Assembly (NCBI RefSeq): GCF_019468565.1
Contig: NZ_CP080521.1
Coordinates: 3,038,001-3,102,000, forward strand
Source: Pseudonocardia sp. DSM 110487
GTDB taxonomy: Bacteria > Actinomycetota > Actinomycetes > Mycobacteriales > Pseudonocardiaceae
Reading direction: 5' to 3'
DNA length: 64,000 nucleotides
The position numbers were made by a program, and so were the translations under genes. Below the pieces are notes generated by a model. It worked only from the letters and a program-made list of their open reading frames with translations. It was not told where the DNA came from and did not search any database. Of this stretch, positions 51,587 to 60,747 are shown piece by piece. Position 1 is the first letter of the stretch; each line of letters begins with the position of its first letter.

Positions 51587-52270
51587 CTACAGCGGCTTGG
51601 TCCATGCGATCGTGTGGCGGAATCCGAGATGGTGCCGTATGGCAGCACCCGGCATGACCTCAGCGACGAGTTTCCGTAGATCGTCGAACGACATCGTGGG
51701 CTCCTGAACGGGAAACGCAGGCGGCTGGGGCTCATTCTTGCTCGGCCAGGGGTGCTTGACGTAGCCGATGATCGGATTGGTCAAGATAGATGCGAGGTCC
51801 CACATATGGTCACGGAGGCTGCAGGGAGGGGCGAGGCCGACGGCTAAGAATCGCCCGCCGGGTACGAGAAGCTTGCGCACTTCCCGCAGGGCGTCAGCGA
51901 CTTCAAGGTGATGCAGGACGGCAATCATAGTTACCAGGTCGAACGGACCTGCAATATTCGTCCAGGCTCCGTCATGGATCGTCACGTTGGATAGACCGGC
52001 GCAGCGATTCGCGGCATACTGACGCATCGTCAGGTTCGCGTCGTTCCCGAACACTCTCGCAAAGTGGGGTGACAGCGTAGCGACCAGCTCGCCACGGCCG
52101 CAACCGACGTCCAAGGCCGCATGGCGCTGCTCGGGTAGGTTCGCCATGATCCAGCTGTGAAAGTGGTCGTTGTGGCTCCAGGGGTGGCGGGCGTTCAATC
52201 TCGCCATCGCCGTGGCCAGCGTCCCTCCTGCACATGTCCTCGCCAATCGCCGAAGCATCATGGCCCACAT
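51587..52270 (-). CDS. Class I SAM-dependent methyltransferase
   Basis: About 227 residues from the ATG at 52270; ATG 52210 is another candidate because similarity begins at LNARHPWSHNDHFHSWI. Motif I ALDVGCGRGELVATL, then VFGNDANLTMRQYA, FDLVTMIAVLHHLEV and LLVPGGRFLAVGLAPP. The frame stays open upstream into a fragment of a different gene. Substrate unknown. Confidence 0.8.
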   Translation of the reverse strand: MWAMMLRRLARTCAGGTLATAMARLNARHPWSHNDHFHSWIMANLPEQRHAALDVGCGRGELVATLSPHFARVFGNDANLTMRQYAANRCAGLSNVTIHDGAWTNIAGPFDLVTMIAVLHHLEVADALREVRKLLVPGGRFLAVGLAPPCSLRDHMWDLASILTNPIIGYVKHPWPSKNEPQPPAFPVQEPTMSFDDLRKLVAEVMPGAAIRHHLGFRHTIAWTKPL

Positions 52271-52423
52271 TCTGCTGACCGTCTTGTGAGCCGCGGAAGA
52301 CTCCCCACACACACCCGCCGCGAGTCGCACGTGAAGGCACTCTGACGCACGGACCGAAGGGGCGAGGCGAGGTTGACCTGCCGGACGGGTGCAGTCTCCG
52401 GGTCTGACAGTGCGAACTGATAG

Positions 52424-52633
52424 CAGCGGGTCCGAACGAACCCTCGCCTCGGTCAGGGTGGCCAGCTTCGCGCCGGACGTCTGCCCGCTGTCGTCGATCG
52501 CGGCCGACGCGAGGGCGTTGCACGCCGCGTCCGCCTCCGCGTCGCCGGTGAGTGGTGCGGGGCGCAGCACGAGCGCGAGCGTGACGGCCACGACGGCGAC
52601 GAGCACGAGCGCGCCGCCGCGGATCGGGTACAT
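52424..52633 (-). pseudogene. Truncated single-span membrane protein fragment
   Basis: From 52633 the frame encodes MYPIRGGALVLVAVVAVTLA (one membrane span) followed by GDAEADAACNALASAAIDDS-type sequence, coding in style but unrelated to the methyltransferase into which it runs without a stop. Further upstream (52763 down) another frame begins with a protein-like piece (RWQPGTSIERVAESAGPPSW). The stretch 52271-52894 looks like the debris of one or two genes. Confidence 0.5.
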
Positions 52634-52894
52634 CCGGAAGTAGGTCGCGATCGAAGATCATCCAGCGACCATCTCGCCTTGATCGCCGCGTTGCCCCAGG
52701 ACGGAGGCCCGGCCGATTCAGCAACACGCTCGATCGAGGTTCCGGGTTGCCACCTCGTGATCATGTAAAGGTCGGCCAGGATTGTGGGAATGACGCACAA
52801 ATTGTCAAGCACCAATCGGGTGGCGCCTGTTCCAGAGCGTGCGCGGCCATCGGGGCGACGCGGCACAACTGAACTGTCGTACCCCGTCCGTACG

Positions 52895-53296
52895 ATGGCG
52901 AGCATGAAACCACAAGCGAACGCCCTTGCGCTGATCGTCTCCGACATCGCGGCATCGGTCGACTTCTATCAGCGGCTCGGCCTCGACTTCGGAGACGCGA
53001 CCGGCGGCCACATAGAGTGCGAGCTGTTGCCGGGGTTCAGGCTCATGCTCGACGACGCGACCATGGCCAAGTCGTTCTATCCGGACTGGACCAAGCCGAG
53101 CGGAGGTGCCCACACCGCACTCGCATTCGAGTTCAGCACGCCATCCGAGGTCGACGCGACCTATCGAGAACTGACGGATGCGGGATTCGCCAGTGCCCAT
53201 GAGGTGTTCGACGCCCCATGGGGACACCGGTTCGCCACCGTGCGCGATCCCGATGGCAACAACGTCGACCTCTACGCCCGACTTCCCGGAGGCTGA
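52895..53296 (+). CDS. VOC family (glyoxalase/bleomycin-resistance-like) protein
   Basis: 133 residues. ALALIVSDIAASVDFYQRLGLDF, ELLPGFRLMLDD and HRFATVRDPDGNNVDLYARLP are the VOC signature parts, the last typical of resistance or glyoxalase proteins. Starts at ATG 52895 or 52904; no ribosome site is clear, so translation may be leaderless. Role unknown. Confidence 0.85.
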   Translation: MASMKPQANALALIVSDIAASVDFYQRLGLDFGDATGGHIECELLPGFRLMLDDATMAKSFYPDWTKPSGGAHTALAFEFSTPSEVDATYRELTDAGFASAHEVFDAPWGHRFATVRDPDGNNVDLYARLPGG

Positions 53297-53494
53297 TCGC
53301 CGGTGCGATGCCGCGAAGGTCCGGTCCGACTCAATAGGCTGGCTCACCCCTGCCGATCAAGGGCAGATGGTCGCTAGTCGATCTTCAACACTAACCATTT
53401 CCCCTTGGTCACCGACCCGCGGGATCACGCCACGGACCTCATGCCGCGAGCCCGGTCGCGCGGGAGACGACCGGGCTCGCGGGAGTTGCGGGAG

Positions 53495-53701
53495 TCAGAG
53501 GGCGGATCGCAGGCCGGCACCGATCTCGAGCAGGCGGGCCGCGTGCTTGCGGGCGTGGTGTCCGCAGAAGTGGAGCTCGCCACCGCTGGTCAGCGTGACC
53601 TTGACCAGCGCCCCCGCGCCGCACCGGTCGCAGCGTTCGAGCCGGGTGAGCGGCGCGGGAACTGCAAGGTCGCGGTTGCCCGCGGGCGTCGTGGTGTTCA
53701 T
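53495..53701 (-). CDS. DUF7455-type small zinc-binding protein (68 aa)
   Basis: LTRLERCDRCGAGALVKVTLTSGGELHFCGHHARKH has CxxC plus CxHH, a short zinc-binding module conserved in actinomycetes. Homologues are often near sigA or gyrase genes and have no known role. Two direct repeats lie 65-110 bp upstream. Confidence 0.82.
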   Translation of the reverse strand: MNTTTPAGNRDLAVPAPLTRLERCDRCGAGALVKVTLTSGGELHFCGHHARKHAARLLEIGAGLRSAL

Positions 53702-54035
53702 GGTCGGCCGCCTTCCGGTCAGCTCGCCTGTCCGTTGCCGATAAGGGTCCGCGCCGCGCGGACCTCGGGCCATCCCGCTGGCACTACGAGCGCCTGGGGC
53801 CATCCCGCCGATGTCGATGGGGGCTGACCCCACCAGGCGCTCATCCGGCCGGACCTCGAATCCGTGACGATGACATCCATGACGGCCTCCCTCCCTCGGT
53901 GCGACGCTCGGCGGCGGACCGGCCGGTGTTACGCGCGGGTGATCCGCAGCGTCAGCCACAGTCGGCCGGGCAGCGGCACGGGGTGCACTGGCCCGCACGG
54001 TGCCGGGGAGTGCCACCGGGCATCGACGCGGTGAC
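53702..54035. other. 334-bp intergenic region with 12-bp direct repeats
   Basis: GGGCCATCCCGC occurs at 53767-53778 and again at 53797-53808, exactly 30 bp apart, upstream of the DUF7455 gene on the other strand. Phased repeats suggest binding of an activator. Nothing else is recognised. Confidence 0.45.
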
Positions 54036-54743
54036 CTACTCAGCCGGGCTGCGTCGGCACAGCAGGTGCAGGAAGAACGGCCGGTGCAGCGCCGACGCGA
54101 GCCTCGGTTCTGCCCGGACCGCCGCCTCATCGGGGCGCGGCTCTCGCAGCGCCTCGATGACGAACCCCGCTCGTTCCAGCGCGCGGGTGTAGTACTCGAG
54201 GGGCCGGTCGATCGACTCGAAGGTCATCGTCAGCCCGTTGGCCTCGACCGGGTCTGCGGCCCGCTGGTGCTCGAAGTAGTTCGCCAGCCGGTCAGGGGGC
54301 CGGTTGAGCGGGTGCACGATCGCGGCGCAGAGGCAGCCACCGGGTTCGAGCACGCGTGCGCACTCGTCGATCGCGGCCGCTGGGTCGTCCATGTCGTGCA
54401 GGCTCATGAACGCGACAACCAGGTCGACGGCGTCGTCGTCGAGTGGGATCGCGCCGGCATCAGCGACGTGCACGCTGTCGTAGTGACCGGTATCGCGCGC
54501 CAGCTCGGCGAGCGTCGGTGATGTGTCGAGCCCGACCAGCCGATACCCGCGAGGGTGCAGCAGTAGCCCCGCGCGTCCTTCGCCGCAGCCGAGGTCGAGT
54601 GTCAGCCGGCCAGGTGGCGGCAGCAGCTCGTCGAAGCCAGGCCAGTTGAGCAGCGTGAAGTGGACGTCGTTCCCCGGCGTGCGCACCCACGCCTTCCATG
54701 CGGCGGCGCGCCGTTCCCACGCCTCCCCAAGCGGAACCTCCAC
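54036..54743 (-). CDS. Class I SAM-dependent methyltransferase
   Basis: 235 residues. Motif I LTLDLGCGEGRAGLLL, then LVGLDTSPTLAELA, DAGAIPLDDDAVDLVVAFMSLHDMDD and LEPGGCLCAAIVHPLN, the UbiE/type 11 pattern. Substrate unknown. Single gene. Confidence 0.87.
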   Translation of the reverse strand: MEVPLGEAWERRAAAWKAWVRTPGNDVHFTLLNWPGFDELLPPPGRLTLDLGCGEGRAGLLLHPRGYRLVGLDTSPTLAELARDTGHYDSVHVADAGAIPLDDDAVDLVVAFMSLHDMDDPAAAIDECARVLEPGGCLCAAIVHPLNRPPDRLANYFEHQRAADPVEANGLTMTFESIDRPLEYYTRALERAGFVIEALREPRPDEAAVRAEPRLASALHRPFFLHLLCRRSPAE

Positions 54744-54860
54744 GGCGCCAGAGGGTACCGCGCGATTCGGGGTAGCGGTCCGGTAGCGATGGGCCGGCCG
54801 GCGGTCTTCGTCGAGCGTCGCTCGACCGGAGAACGGCTGCCGCTCGCCGTCCGGACCTGA

Positions 54861-55871
54861 TCACACCAGGTCGGCCGGCAGCACCGGTTCCGTCAGGAGC
54901 CGGCGGACGCGCGCGTTCCGGTCCGGGTGGTCGAGCCACCGCCGCAGTAGCTGCCAGCCGTGGACGTAACCCAGCACGTAGGTACGCATGGCGGGGGAGC
55001 GGAGGAAGTCGAGCGCCCACGCGGTTTCCGCATCGGTGAGCAGGGCCCAGCGCGTCAGGTGGTCGGCCACCTCGGCGTCGGGTCGGCCCGCATCGGTGAG
55101 CAGGGCGGCGTTGCCCCACGCGCCCCACAGCGCGTTTCGGGCGTCGTGGATCGCGGCCAGATCGCCGTCCACCGCGATCCCGAGCTCGGCGGCGAGCCAG
55201 TGCTGCGCCTCGTGGCCGGGGAACCCCTCGTGCGCGACGACGGAGAGCAGGTCCGCGCCGTTGAACGGCTGGGCGTCGCTCACGTGGAGCGTGCCCCGGT
55301 TCCCGCCGGCGTAGTGCCCGCGGTGCGGGCCCGCGTCGAGCCGGACGTCGAGGTGGATCTCGCCCGGGAGGGCGACGATCGCGCGCGTCCGGGCGACGGT
55401 CTCGGCCATCGCGCGCCGGACCAGCTCCGGGACGTGATCCGCCGGGACCATGTGGGTCTGCTGCCATGCGTGCAACTGCTCGGCCAGCGATCCGGACCCG
55501 GGCGGGAGTGCGGTGGCGAGCCGGGAGTGGGCGTCGGCGAGCAGGTCCTCCGGCGTGGGTTCGATCGGCACGCCGAGGCAGCGCCGGGCGTGCTCGGCGA
55601 ACGGGATGCCCTCGTCGGTGAGCCGGCGCGCCGTCGCGTGCATCGCGGTGAGCTGTGCGGCGAGGAACGTGCCGCGCTCGCCGTCGACGGGGATGTCCTG
55701 GCGCAGCGCCTCGCACTCGTCGGCGAGCGTCGCCGGCGGGACGGGTTCCTCGGCGGCGACCGCGGCCCGCCATTCCGCCGGACCGTCGTAGATGAGCGCC
55801 GTGCCGTCCAGGTGCCGGTCGATCCGGAGAGCGAGGGTGGCGTAGGAGCGCAACCAAGGTTGAGTCAGCAC
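54861..55871 (-). CDS. DUF885-like putative metallopeptidase
   Basis: 336 residues. VVAHEGFPGHEAQHWLAAELG carries HEGFPGH, the DUF885 form of the zinc-binding HExxxxH motif (usually HEAIPGHH), with downstream acidic helices. The family usually has about 550-600 residues, so this is a short member that keeps the catalytic C-terminal part. No signal peptide: a cytoplasmic enzyme of unknown substrate. Confidence 0.75.
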   Translation of the reverse strand: MLTQPWLRSYATLALRIDRHLDGTALIYDGPAEWRAAVAAEEPVPPATLADECEALRQDIPVDGERGTFLAAQLTAMHATARRLTDEGIPFAEHARRCLGVPIEPTPEDLLADAHSRLATALPPGSGSLAEQLHAWQQTHMVPADHVPELVRRAMAETVARTRAIVALPGEIHLDVRLDAGPHRGHYAGGNRGTLHVSDAQPFNGADLLSVVAHEGFPGHEAQHWLAAELGIAVDGDLAAIHDARNALWGAWGNAALLTDAGRPDAEVADHLTRWALLTDAETAWALDFLRSPAMRTYVLGYVHGWQLLRRWLDHPDRNARVRRLLTEPVLPADLV

Positions 55872-55885
55872 GACTCAACTATGGC

Positions 55886-56329
55886 TCACGGTGCCCAGAG
55901 GTGCGGGTGGTACTTCGGGCAGATGCAGTGCGGGTCGTCGACGGGCGGGTCGATCACGGAGGACGTGAGAGTGCCGAGCGCGGCCTCGATCGTGATCGCG
56001 GAGTCGACCGCCCGGGGGGTCACCTCGTACGGCTCGTCGGGGTCGGACAGGCTGATCTCCAGGCGGCCGGGCCGGGTCCAGACGTATGCGCGCTCGCCCG
56101 CGATGTGGACGTGTCCGAGCCCAGTGATCCCGAGCGTCCCGAGAACGGCGGCCAGCTCTTGCTCGGTCTCGGCCCGCAGCGCGAGCCGGAGAGCGTCGCC
56201 GTCGTTGTTGTGCGCACCGAACGCCCGGCAGAGCCGGAACCACCGCAGGCGGGTCACCCAGTCACGCACCTCCCGCGGTGAGTGCCTGCGGTAGAGGTAG
56301 GCGTTCCATCTGGGGTCCTCGTCGGTCAT
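55886..56329 (-). CDS. Conserved hypothetical protein
   Basis: 147 residues from ATG at 56329 (an ATG at 56344 adds five). VRDWVTRLRWFRLCRAFGAHNNDGDALRLALRAETEQELAAVLGTL and the end PHCICPKYHPHLW stand out; the last has a Cys/His cluster. I do not recognise the family. Its stop is 15 bp before the DUF885 gene start, so the two may form an operon. Confidence 0.65.
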   Translation of the reverse strand: MTDEDPRWNAYLYRRHSPREVRDWVTRLRWFRLCRAFGAHNNDGDALRLALRAETEQELAAVLGTLGITGLGHVHIAGERAYVWTRPGRLEISLSDPDEPYEVTPRAVDSAITIEAALGTLTSSVIDPPVDDPHCICPKYHPHLWAP

Positions 56330-56445
56330 GCGGGCAACGTTCACAGGAGCTGGTCTCAGCGGCCTTTCAGCGACGTCTCATGCCGGTCACCGACGGGAGA
56401 CAACTCGTGGGAACCGAACGGCCGTCCTCCACGACAAGGCGTCCC

Positions 56446-57321
56446 ATGACGATCGCGTTGGGCGGGCTGAGCATGGGTTACCTCCTGCACGTCGCCGGGT
56501 CGGGTCCACCCGCGCGGGTGTACCGCGAGACCGTCGATCTCGCCGTGGCGGCGGAGGAGCTCGGCTTCGACTCGCTCTGGGTGGCGCAGCACCGCGGCAC
56601 GGCGGCGGGCGGCATGCTGCCCGCGCCGCTGGTGATGCTGGCCGCGATCGCCGAACGGACCTCGACGATCCGGCTGGGCACCGCCGTGATCGCGGCCGCG
56701 CTGGAGGACCCGCGGCGGCTCGCGGAGGACGCTGCCGTCGTCGACACTCTGAGCGGTGGCCGGCTGGAGCTCGGGTTCGGGGCGGGCAACGACCCCGCCG
56801 CGTCCGCCGCGTTCGGGCGTGACCACGCGCGACGGCACGAGGACTGCACCGCCGTTGTCGACGAGGTCTGCCGCCTGCTGGACGGGACGGCGCTCGTCCC
56901 GGCCGCGCCGGGGCTGCGGGATCGCCTGTGGTGGGCGACCGGCTCGGCCGAAGGGATCGACGTGGCCGCGACCCGCGGGATCGGCATCCTGTCCGGGCGC
57001 CCCGACGGCGCCGCCGAGGGCCTCGCCCGGTACTGGACGCGGGCCGCGGGCTCGCCCCGCGTGGCGGCATGCCGCCTCCTGCGAGCCGGAGAACCGCTGG
57101 ATGCGTTCCCGGAACGCTGGCGGACCGACCCGGTCCGGGAATGGGCGACCCATCTGGTGGTGCAGACCCAACCGCCGGGCGCGACGTTCGAGGAGCACCT
57201 GAGCACCCTGCGTGGCATGGTGCGGTGCACCGAACGGGCGAATCCGGGCGTGCTCCGGAACCACGAGGCGGTCGCGGGCGACCTGCTGATCCGACCGCTC
57301 CGCCCTCGAACACCCCTGTGA
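56446..57321 (+). CDS. LLM class flavin-dependent oxidoreductase
   Basis: 291 residues from ATG at 56446. Luciferase-like TIM barrel: LAVAAEELGFDSLWVAQHRG, RTSTIRLGTAVIAAALEDPRRLAEDAAVVDTLSGGRLELGFGAG, then LWWATGSAEGIDVAATRGIGILSG. FMN or F420 is the cofactor. It is followed after 7 bp by a 66-aa cysteine-motif protein on the same strand. Confidence 0.88.
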   Translation: MTIALGGLSMGYLLHVAGSGPPARVYRETVDLAVAAEELGFDSLWVAQHRGTAAGGMLPAPLVMLAAIAERTSTIRLGTAVIAAALEDPRRLAEDAAVVDTLSGGRLELGFGAGNDPAASAAFGRDHARRHEDCTAVVDEVCRLLDGTALVPAAPGLRDRLWWATGSAEGIDVAATRGIGILSGRPDGAAEGLARYWTRAAGSPRVAACRLLRAGEPLDAFPERWRTDPVREWATHLVVQTQPPGATFEEHLSTLRGMVRCTERANPGVLRNHEAVAGDLLIRPLRPRTPL

Positions 57322-57328
57322 GGACGTC

Positions 57329-57529
57329 ATGCGCCACATCGCCACGTTCTGCGGCCAGTGCAACTGCGGCTGCCCGGAGCTGTACCTCGACGACGCCGCC
57401 GCACCCGAGCGCCGCGTCGTGATCACCGACGACTTCGGCCAGCGCATCCAGATGAGCATCGAGCAGCTCGCCGACCTCGTCGCCGACGTGCGCAAGGGCG
57501 TGCTCGACGACGTCGTCGCCCCGGTCTGA
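57329..57529 (+). CDS. Small protein with a CxxCxCxC motif (66 aa)
   Basis: Cysteines at 8, 11, 13 and 15 (FCGQCNCGCPEL) could bind zinc or an iron-sulfur cluster. The rest is ordered (RRVVITDDFGQRIQMSIEQLADLVADVRKG). It looks like a conserved actinomycete small protein and is coupled in position to the LLM oxidoreductase. A role as a redox or carrier partner is possible; nothing proves it. Confidence 0.7.
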   Translation: MRHIATFCGQCNCGCPELYLDDAAAPERRVVITDDFGQRIQMSIEQLADLVADVRKGVLDDVVAPV

Positions 57530-57538
57530 TCCGCCTGA

Positions 57539-59104
57539 TCAGACCACCTCGAAGTTCGCCATCATCATCATGTCCTCGTGCTCGAGGTTGTGGCAGTGGA
57601 GGACGTACTTGCCGCGGTAGCCCTCGAACCGGACCAGCAGGTCGGCCCGCCCGCCGTTGTCGAGGTTGACCGTGTCCTTCCAGCCCCGCGTGTACGGGCC
57701 GGGCTCGTTGCCGTCCTGGCGCAGGACCTGGAACGGCGCGAGGTGGATGTGGATCGGGTGTTCGACGTTCTGGGAGCGGATGATCCACCGTTCCGTGGTG
57801 CCGAGGCGGGGGCGGGCGAGGATCGTGTCGGGGCTGAACGGCTGGTCGTTGACCGTCCACAGCGTGGTCCCGTGCGCCTGCGCGCCGCCGCGGGCGAACA
57901 CGAACACGCGCTGCTCCACCACGTCGTCCTCGGAGAGCGTCTCGACGTCGGCGAGGCGGGCAGGCACCGTGCTGGTGTCGGTCTCCCGACGGCTCACGAC
58001 GAACCGCATGACCTGCGACGTCGTGCCGCGACCGTGGTCGTTCACCATCGTGATCTCGTCGCCCGGTGAGTGATCGGTGAAGTCGACGACGACGTCGAAC
58101 CGCTCGGCCTGTGCGATGTCGAGCTCGTCGTGCGTGACGGGTGCGGCGAGCAGGCCGAGGTCGCTGCCGATCTGGACGAAGGGCGGGCCGCCCTCGAGGC
58201 GCAGCCGGTAGCGGCGGGCGTTCGAGGCGTTGAGGATGCGGAACCGGTATTTCACCGTCGCGACCTCCAGCACCGGCCACGGTGCACCGTTGACGAGGAT
58301 GCAGTCGCCGAGCACGCCGCTCATGTAGTCGTCGTGCACGCCCGGCGTGCCGGTGAGGGACGGGTCGACCGACGGGTAACGGAAGGATCCGTCGGCGGCG
58401 AACGCCCGATCGGTGATCATCAGCGGGACCTCGCGTTCCCCCGACGGAAGGCCGAGCCCGTCCTCCACGTCGTCGCGGACGAGGTGGAAGCCGGCGAGCC
58501 CGCGGTAGACCTGCGGGCCGGTGAAGTCCATCCGGTGGTCGTGGTACCAGAGCGTCGCGGCGGGCTGGTCGAGCTCGTAGACGTAGTCCCGGCCGCCGAC
58601 GACCGAGGCACCGGAGTGGCTCGCATGGCCGCTGCCGGCACCGGCCGCCGGCATGATCAAGTCGGTCGGATAGCCATCGTGCTCGGGTGCGGTGCGACCG
58701 CCGTGCAGGTGGACGGACACGGGAACCGGCAGCTCGTTGCGGTGGTGGACCACGGTGCGCCTGCCACGCCGGGAGACGATCGTCGGTCCGGGGAAGATGC
58801 CGTCGTACCCCCAGATCTCCGTCGCGAGCCCCGGCAGGATCGCGGCCCGCCCGGCGCGCTGGGTGATCTCGTAGAAGTCGGTGCCGCCGTCCCGGCGCAC
58901 CGGCTGGAGGACCGGCGGGATCGGCAGCGGCGCCCGGAACGGCGACGGCAGCGCGGTCTCGCTGGTAAGTAGCTGACCCGCGCTGCCCTGCGTGCTGTTG
59001 TTCCCGCCGCCGCTGGGCAGTAGGCCACCGGCCGCACCGCAGCCGGACAGGACGGCCAGCACGGCCGTCGTCCCGCCCGCGGCGAGGAAGCGGCGCCGGT
59101 TCAT
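57539..59104 (-). CDS. Multicopper oxidase, exported lipoprotein/Tat type
   Basis: 521 residues. MNRRRFLAAGGTTAVLAVLSGCG gives a twin-arginine start and a lipobox Cys. Copper ligands: HLHGG and WYHDHRMDF (type 2/3), HPIHIHL and HCHNLEHEDMMM (type 1/3), all present, with a methionine-rich end. Similar to CueO/FtsP/CotA proteins, so periplasm-side copper or metal oxidation is likely. The ATG overlaps the stop of the membrane protein gene before it. Confidence 0.93.
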   Translation of the reverse strand: MNRRRFLAAGGTTAVLAVLSGCGAAGGLLPSGGGNNSTQGSAGQLLTSETALPSPFRAPLPIPPVLQPVRRDGGTDFYEITQRAGRAAILPGLATEIWGYDGIFPGPTIVSRRGRRTVVHHRNELPVPVSVHLHGGRTAPEHDGYPTDLIMPAAGAGSGHASHSGASVVGGRDYVYELDQPAATLWYHDHRMDFTGPQVYRGLAGFHLVRDDVEDGLGLPSGEREVPLMITDRAFAADGSFRYPSVDPSLTGTPGVHDDYMSGVLGDCILVNGAPWPVLEVATVKYRFRILNASNARRYRLRLEGGPPFVQIGSDLGLLAAPVTHDELDIAQAERFDVVVDFTDHSPGDEITMVNDHGRGTTSQVMRFVVSRRETDTSTVPARLADVETLSEDDVVEQRVFVFARGGAQAHGTTLWTVNDQPFSPDTILARPRLGTTERWIIRSQNVEHPIHIHLAPFQVLRQDGNEPGPYTRGWKDTVNLDNGGRADLLVRFEGYRGKYVLHCHNLEHEDMMMMANFEVV

Positions 59105-59505
59105 CGCGCCGAGCCCGCCCGTGCCCGGCGGACCAGCAGCGCGATCACCCCGGTGATCAGCCCCCATACCGCGTTGACGGCGAGCACCGGGATGATCGCG
59201 AACGGCATGGCGAGCGGGCCCTGGAGCTGCCCGGTCAGGATCGGGGACAGGATGCCGGACAGGACGATGGATGCCGCGCCGTAGACGACTCCGGCGCACA
59301 CCAGGGTCAGCACGGGGTGCGAGACCCTCGTCAGGCCGACGACCGCGATCCAGATCACGGAGATCACGAGCGTGAGGGTGATGGCGGTCGCCGGTGCGTC
59401 GGACGTCCCGCTGGGATCGGTGACGATCCGGATGAGCGGGCGGACCAGCGCCAGCGCGCCGAGGCCGAGCACCAGTGGCCAGTGCAGGTTCTTGAGCGTT
59501 TCCAC
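59101..59505 (-). CDS. Four-span membrane protein linked to the multicopper oxidase
   Basis: 134 residues from GTG at 59505. Hydrophobic segments about 7-25, 42-60, 66-88 and 96-125. No motif is recognised. Its stop overlaps the oxidase start (ATGA), so they are co-translated. Its promoter lies in the 132-bp gap with the divergent sensor kinase. Confidence 0.75.
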   Translation of the reverse strand: METLKNLHWPLVLGLGALALVRPLIRIVTDPSGTSDAPATAITLTLVISVIWIAVVGLTRVSHPVLTLVCAGVVYGAASIVLSGILSPILTGQLQGPLAMPFAIIPVLAVNAVWGLITGVIALLVRRARAGSAR

Positions 59506-59637
59506 GTCATCGGACGCTATGAGCGGGCCGACGTGCGCGAATCGGCCCGCGATCTCGGCTCGAGTCGCTCCGGAGCGACATCGGGATACGTCCGGGAGCG
59601 CATGCCGGGCGCCCGCTCCGGCCATACGCTGATCGCC

Positions 59638-60747
59638 GTGACATCGGCAGACGAACGGGTTCCACCGGTCGTGGTCGACGCGCTGTTCGGCACCGCGGTG
59701 GCACTCGGGATCGCGCTCGTCATCGCCGCCGCGCGGGGTGGTGACCGGCCGCCGGACCTCGGCGCGTACCTGTTCGCGGCCGGCTTCGGCCTGCTGATGC
59801 TGCTGCGCAGACGCACGCCCCGCACGGTGCTCGTGCTGACGACGCTGGGGCTCTTCGCCTACTACGCCTTCGACTACCCGCCGATCGGGATCGCCCTCCC
59901 GGTGGTCACCGCGCTGTTCTCGGCCGCGGACCTCGGCCGGACGCGCTGGGCCGTCGGAACCGGCGTCGTGCTGCTGGTGGTCTCGTTCTACTTCCGGATC
60001 AGGGAGGGGGACTCACTCGGCGCCCTGATCGGGTACGAGGCGGTCTCGAACATCGCGCTCATCGCGGCGGCGACGGCGCTGGGCTACAGCGTCCGCAGCC
60101 GCCGCGAGATCGCCCGATTGACCGCGGTGCAGCTCGAACGGGAGGCCGAGTGGCGGGTGCAACGTGAACGCGAACGCATCTCGCGCGACCTGCACGACAC
60201 CGTCGGCCACACGATGTCCGTGATCTCGTTGCAGGCGGGCGTGGCCGCCGAGGCCGTCGAACCAGGTGGCCCGGCCGCACAGGCGATCGAGCGCATCAGG
60301 GCGGCCAGTGGCCAGACGCTGCGGGACCTGCGGTCCATGGTGCGGCTCCTGCGTACCCCGGACGGCACGCTCGAGGTCCTCTCGCTCGCCGCGGTCCCCG
60401 ACCTCGTGGACGCCACCCGAGGCGTGGGCCTCGAGGTCACCACACGCATCGACGTCGACGGGCTCACGCCACAGGCGGACGCGGCGGCGTACCGCATCGT
60501 GCAGGAGGCGCTCACGAACGTCGTCAAGCACGCCGGCGCCCGGCACGTCGAGGTGGTGGCCCGGCTGCACGAGGGCGTCCTGCACGTACGCGTGTCCGAC
60601 GACGGTCGGGGTTCGACGGACCCCGCCGACGGCCACGGCCTGGCCGGGATGGCGGAACGGGTGCGGCTCCTCGGGGGGACCCTCGAGACCCGGTCCGGTG
60701 ACGGGTTCACCGTCGAGGCGCGGATCCCTGCGAGGCCGGCCGCGTGA
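59638..60747 (+). CDS. NarL-type sensor histidine kinase
   Basis: 369 residues from GTG. Four to five N-terminal membrane segments (to about 150) act as sensor; the HisKA_3 dimerisation helix has the phosphorylated His186 in ISRDLHDTVGHTMSV; the ATPase domain has EALTNVVKHA (N box) and SDDGRGS (G1). Stop overlaps the response regulator start (GTGA). Divergent from the oxidase pair, which it may control. Confidence 0.93.
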   Translation: MTSADERVPPVVVDALFGTAVALGIALVIAAARGGDRPPDLGAYLFAAGFGLLMLLRRRTPRTVLVLTTLGLFAYYAFDYPPIGIALPVVTALFSAADLGRTRWAVGTGVVLLVVSFYFRIREGDSLGALIGYEAVSNIALIAAATALGYSVRSRREIARLTAVQLEREAEWRVQRERERISRDLHDTVGHTMSVISLQAGVAAEAVEPGGPAAQAIERIRAASGQTLRDLRSMVRLLRTPDGTLEVLSLAAVPDLVDATRGVGLEVTTRIDVDGLTPQADAAAYRIVQEALTNVVKHAGARHVEVVARLHEGVLHVRVSDDGRGSTDPADGHGLAGMAERVRLLGGTLETRSGDGFTVEARIPARPAA

